From: an uncultured Verrucomicrobiales bacterium
GTDB taxonomy: Bacteria; Verrucomicrobiota; Verrucomicrobiae; Limisphaerales; CANJSG01
Direction: 5' to 3'
DNA length: 39,815 bases
NCBI GenBank assembly: GCA_946480965.1
Contig: CAMLMI010000004.1
Location: 1-39,815, forward strand
This document shows positions 37,721 through 39,815 of this stretch, in pieces; within the stretch, counting starts at the first letter, position 1, and each line of letters begins with the position of its first letter. A program made the position numbers and the translations under genes. The notes below the pieces were generated by a model. It searched no databases. It had not been told where the DNA came from and saw nothing but the letters and a program-made list of their open reading frames with translations.

Positions 37721-39661
37721 ATGCCCGACCTTTTCGCCGCCGATCCGTCCATCTACCGAGTCCGCAGCAAGGCCGCCGGTCCCGCCGGCTCGCTGCCCAT
37801 CGACGCCGATCTTTTGTTGAACCGTCCCAGCGGCGATCTCTTCGGGCTCACGCAGAACGTCGGCATGGGCTGGAACCCCGACGAACTCGGGCGCAAACAG
37901 TTCCTCATCCTCAGCACCCAGGGCGGAATGCGCGCCCCGGATGGGAAACCCATCGCCCTTGGCTACCACACGGGACACTGGGAAATCGGCCTGCTGGTCC
38001 AGGCCGCCGCCGAGGAGTTCCGCCGAGAGAAGAGCGTGCCCTTCGCCGCCTATTGCTCCGATCCGTGCGACGGCCGCACGCAGGGCACGACCGGCATGTT
38101 CGACAGCCTGCCGTATCGCAACGACGCCGCGCAGCTCTTTCGGCGCCTGGCCCGTTCGTTGCCCTGCCGGGCTGGCGTGATGGGCGTGGCCACCTGCGAC
38201 AAGGGGCTTCCCGCGATGATGATGGCTTTGGCCGGATTGAAGGATCTGCCCGTGGTGCTCGTGCCGGGCGGCGTGACGCTGCCTCCGACCAACGGCGAAG
38301 ATGCCGGAGCCGTGCAGACGCTCGGCGCGCGCTATGCCCACGGGATGGTATCGCTCCAGGAAGCGGCGGAGTTGGGCTGCCGAGCGTGCGGTTCGCCGGG
38401 CGGCGGCTGCCAGTTCCTCGGCACGGCGGCGACCTCCCAAGTGGTGGGCGAAGCTCTGGGGCTGTCCCTGCCCCATTCCGCGCTGGCTCCTTCGGGCGAG
38501 CCGGTCTGGACCGATCTCGCCGTCCAATCCGCCAAGGCACTGGTGGAGTTGGAAGCGCGGGGCATCCGCAGCCGCGACGTGTTGACCGATGCCGCCCTCC
38601 GCAATGCCATGGTCGTCCACGCGGCCTTCGGCGGCTCCACCAACCTGTTGCTCCACATCCCCGCCATCGCCCACGCCGCCGGGCTGCACCGCCCGACCGT
38701 GGCCGATTGGATCGACGTCAATCGCCGCACGCCGCGCCTCGTCAGCGTCCTGCCGAACGGCCCCGTCCACCATCCCACCGTCCGTGCCTTCCTCGCCGGT
38801 GGTGTGCCGGAGGTGATGCTCCATCTGCGCCGCCTCGGACTGTTGGAAACCGGCGTGCTGACCGTCACCGGTCGCACCTTGGGCGAATCGCTCGACGCCT
38901 GGGAACGCAGCGAACGCCGGAGCCGTTTCCGCGAGATCCTCCGCGAACAGGACGGCGTCGATCCCGACGAGGTCATCTTCAGTCCCGAAGCAGCCGAGAC
39001 CCGTGGACTGACCTGCACCCTGAGCTTCCTCCAAGGCAACCTCGCGCCCGACGGCGCCGTGATCAAAAGCACCGCCATCGATCCTTCGGTGGTCGATGCC
39101 GACGGCGTCTATCGCAAGGAAGGCCCGACCAAGGTCTTCACCAGCGAGAAGGCCGCCATCGCCGCGATCAAGGGCGGCGCGGTGAAGGCCGGCGACATCA
39201 TGGTCCTGGCCGGGATCGGGCCGATGGGCACCGGCATGGAGGAAACCTACCAGGTGACCAGCGCGCTCAAGCACCTGCCCTTCGGCAAACACGTCGCGCT
39301 GCTGACCGACGCCCGCTTCTCCGGCGTCTCCACCGGCGCGTGCGTCGGCCACATCGGGCCCGAAGGCCTGGCCGGCGGCCCCATCGGCAAGGTGCGCGAC
39401 GGCGACGTGATCCGGCTCGTGATCGAGCGGGCCCAATGCAGCGGCCGCGTCGATCTCGTTGGCGACGGCGACCGCCGCTTCAGCCCCGACGAAGGCTTGG
39501 AAGTGCTGCGGCAACGGGCTTCCCGCACCGATCTCGCCCCGAATGCCAACCTGCCTGAGGACACGAAGCTCTGGGCCGCGCTCCAGGCGGCGAGCGGCGG
39601 GACATGGGGCGGGTGTGTGTTCGATTCCGAGACGATAGTTGGACTTCTCAACACACGTTGA
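37721..39661 (+). CDS. YjhG/YagF-type sugar-acid (D-xylonate) dehydratase
   Basis: 646 residues. A member of the IlvD/Edd Fe-S dehydratase superfamily in the YjhG/YagF branch: [71 protein letters not shown] and [22 protein letters not shown] are nearly word-for-word the E. coli YagF/YjhG pattern, and the length agrees. Those enzymes dehydrate D-xylonate to 2-keto-3-deoxy-xylonate. The Cys residues in PCDGR, TCDKG and GGGC are candidate cluster ligands. No xylonate transporter or aldolase is adjacent, so the physiological substrate is open. Start chosen as [10 protein letters not shown]; no clear ribosome site. Confidence 0.93.
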   Translation: MPDLFAADPSIYRVRSKAAGPAGSLPIDADLLLNRPSGDLFGLTQNVGMGWNPDELGRKQFLILSTQGGMRAPDGKPIALGYHTGHWEIGLLVQAAAEEFRREKSVPFAAYCSDPCDGRTQGTTGMFDSLPYRNDAAQLFRRLARSLPCRAGVMGVATCDKGLPAMMMALAGLKDLPVVLVPGGVTLPPTNGEDAGAVQTLGARYAHGMVSLQEAAELGCRACGSPGGGCQFLGTAATSQVVGEALGLSLPHSALAPSGEPVWTDLAVQSAKALVELEARGIRSRDVLTDAALRNAMVVHAAFGGSTNLLLHIPAIAHAAGLHRPTVADWIDVNRRTPRLVSVLPNGPVHHPTVRAFLAGGVPEVMLHLRRLGLLETGVLTVTGRTLGESLDAWERSERRSRFREILREQDGVDPDEVIFSPEAAETRGLTCTLSFLQGNLAPDGAVIKSTAIDPSVVDADGVYRKEGPTKVFTSEKAAIAAIKGGAVKAGDIMVLAGIGPMGTGMEETYQVTSALKHLPFGKHVALLTDARFSGVSTGACVGHIGPEGLAGGPIGKVRDGDVIRLVIERAQCSGRVDLVGDGDRRFSPDEGLEVLRQRASRTDLAPNANLPEDTKLWAALQAASGGTWGGCVFDSETIVGLLNTR

Positions 39662-39685
39662 CTCGATACGCCAATGGCGTATATC
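39658..39685 (+). promoter_or_regulatory. promoter and palindromic operator of the HigB-like toxin
   Basis: TTGACT (39658-39663, sharing the dehydratase stop) and TATATC (39680-39685) with a 16-bp spacer. Between and overlapping them is a perfect inverted repeat ATACGCC-AAT-GGCGTAT (39666-39682), well placed for toxin-antitoxin autoregulation. Confidence 0.6.
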
Positions 39686-39692
39686 CAGCTGC

Positions 39693-39815
39693 GTGGTTTT
39701 CATCGAAACACCAACGTTCACGAAGCTGGTCAACCAGCTTATGGACGATACGAGCTACGCCGAGCTGCAGAAACATTTGGCGGCTCACCCTGCCGATGGA
39801 GATCTGATTCGGAAT
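39693..39815 (+). CDS. HigB/RelE-like toxin, N-terminal part (cut by window end)
   Basis: 41 codons to the edge, GTG start. The sequence VFIETPTFTKLVNQLMDD...ELQKHLAAHPADGDLI closely follows the N-terminus of HigB-2/RelE-type mRNA interferases ('FIE.P.FT......L.D.E...LQ..L...P..G..I'). The rest, including the catalytic residues, is outside the window, and an XRE-type antitoxin gene would be expected directly after it. A palindrome sits in its promoter. Confidence 0.75.
   Translation, partial: MVFIETPTFTKLVNQLMDDTSYAELQKHLAAHPADGDLIRN

Noticed and set aside
37238..39733. 831-codon antisense ORF opposite the dehydratase
   Set aside because: It mirrors a highly conserved enzyme on the plus strand; its composition (Gly, His, Asp, Ala-rich) is the usual antisense artefact of GC-rich DNA.

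Overview
The window is GC-rich, gene-dense bacterial chromosome and most likely comes from a Verrucomicrobiota (PVC superphylum) genome. This is inferred from four things: a secreted protein built of Gloeo/Verruco-type repeats (TIGR03803-like) ending in a '...FYRV' tail; an adjacent prepilin-like protein with the 'FTLIELLVVVAIIGILAS' N-terminus and an 'ALARAK...C.SNLRQL' continuation; a Lys/Ala-rich histone-tail-like miniprotein; and a dense load of dispersed palindromic elements. No rRNA, tRNA, CRISPR array, transposase or prophage was recognised.

Layout. 1-6000: two small zinc-ribbon proteins, pabB (folate branch), and divergently scpA-scpB (condensin partners), a PIN toxin/antitoxin pair and pheA (chorismate mutase/prephenate dehydratase), the last three joined by ATGA overlaps. 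6083-14452: an AIM24-like protein, then a GbsR/MarR-type regulator heading a probable lipid-modification locus (DCC thiol-disulfide protein, wax-synthase/MBOAT-like acyltransferase, two small membrane proteins, DUF2071 protein; opposite strand: alpha/beta-hydrolase, Rieske oxygenase, SnoaL-like protein; then a fatty-acid-desaturase-type protein). An 18-bp palindrome, TTTCTGT-N4-ACAGAAA, occurs twice here, over the start of the regulator and over the start of the first downstream gene, and is a strong candidate operator. 14487-20188: a membrane 'site-specific recombinase' (Gcr) family protein, an M29 aminopeptidase with a clear terminator, and a NIT-domain chemotaxis receptor. 20344-23957: a tight operon of secreted repeat protein, pseudopilin and a Spy-like/di-heme peroxidase fusion. 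24264-29985: alpha/beta-hydrolase, lipoprotein amidohydrolase, B12-binding radical SAM enzyme and two membrane proteins, separated by repeat-rich gaps.

30065-35788 (minus strand) is a coherent operon: MarR regulator, LplT-like lysophospholipid flippase, Lnt-like apolipoprotein N-acyltransferase, and an Aas-like acyltransferase/acyl-ACP synthetase. Lnt generates lysophospholipid, LplT flips it inward and Aas re-acylates it, so the whole recycling loop appears to be under one regulator with a palindromic operator. 36116-39815: a 31-residue Lys/Ala protein with its own terminator, a PolB-type 3'-5' exonuclease, a nucleoside-phosphorylase-like protein, a YjhG/YagF-type sugar-acid dehydratase, and the start of a HigB/RelE-like toxin cut by the window edge.

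Repeats are a defining trait. At least seven kinds of short inverted or tandem repeats are scattered through the gaps. Three kinds also enter coding sequence: a 27-bp-stem REP in a hydrolase, a CGGCATC heptamer array in both pabB and aas, and a large inverted repeat covering the start of lnt.
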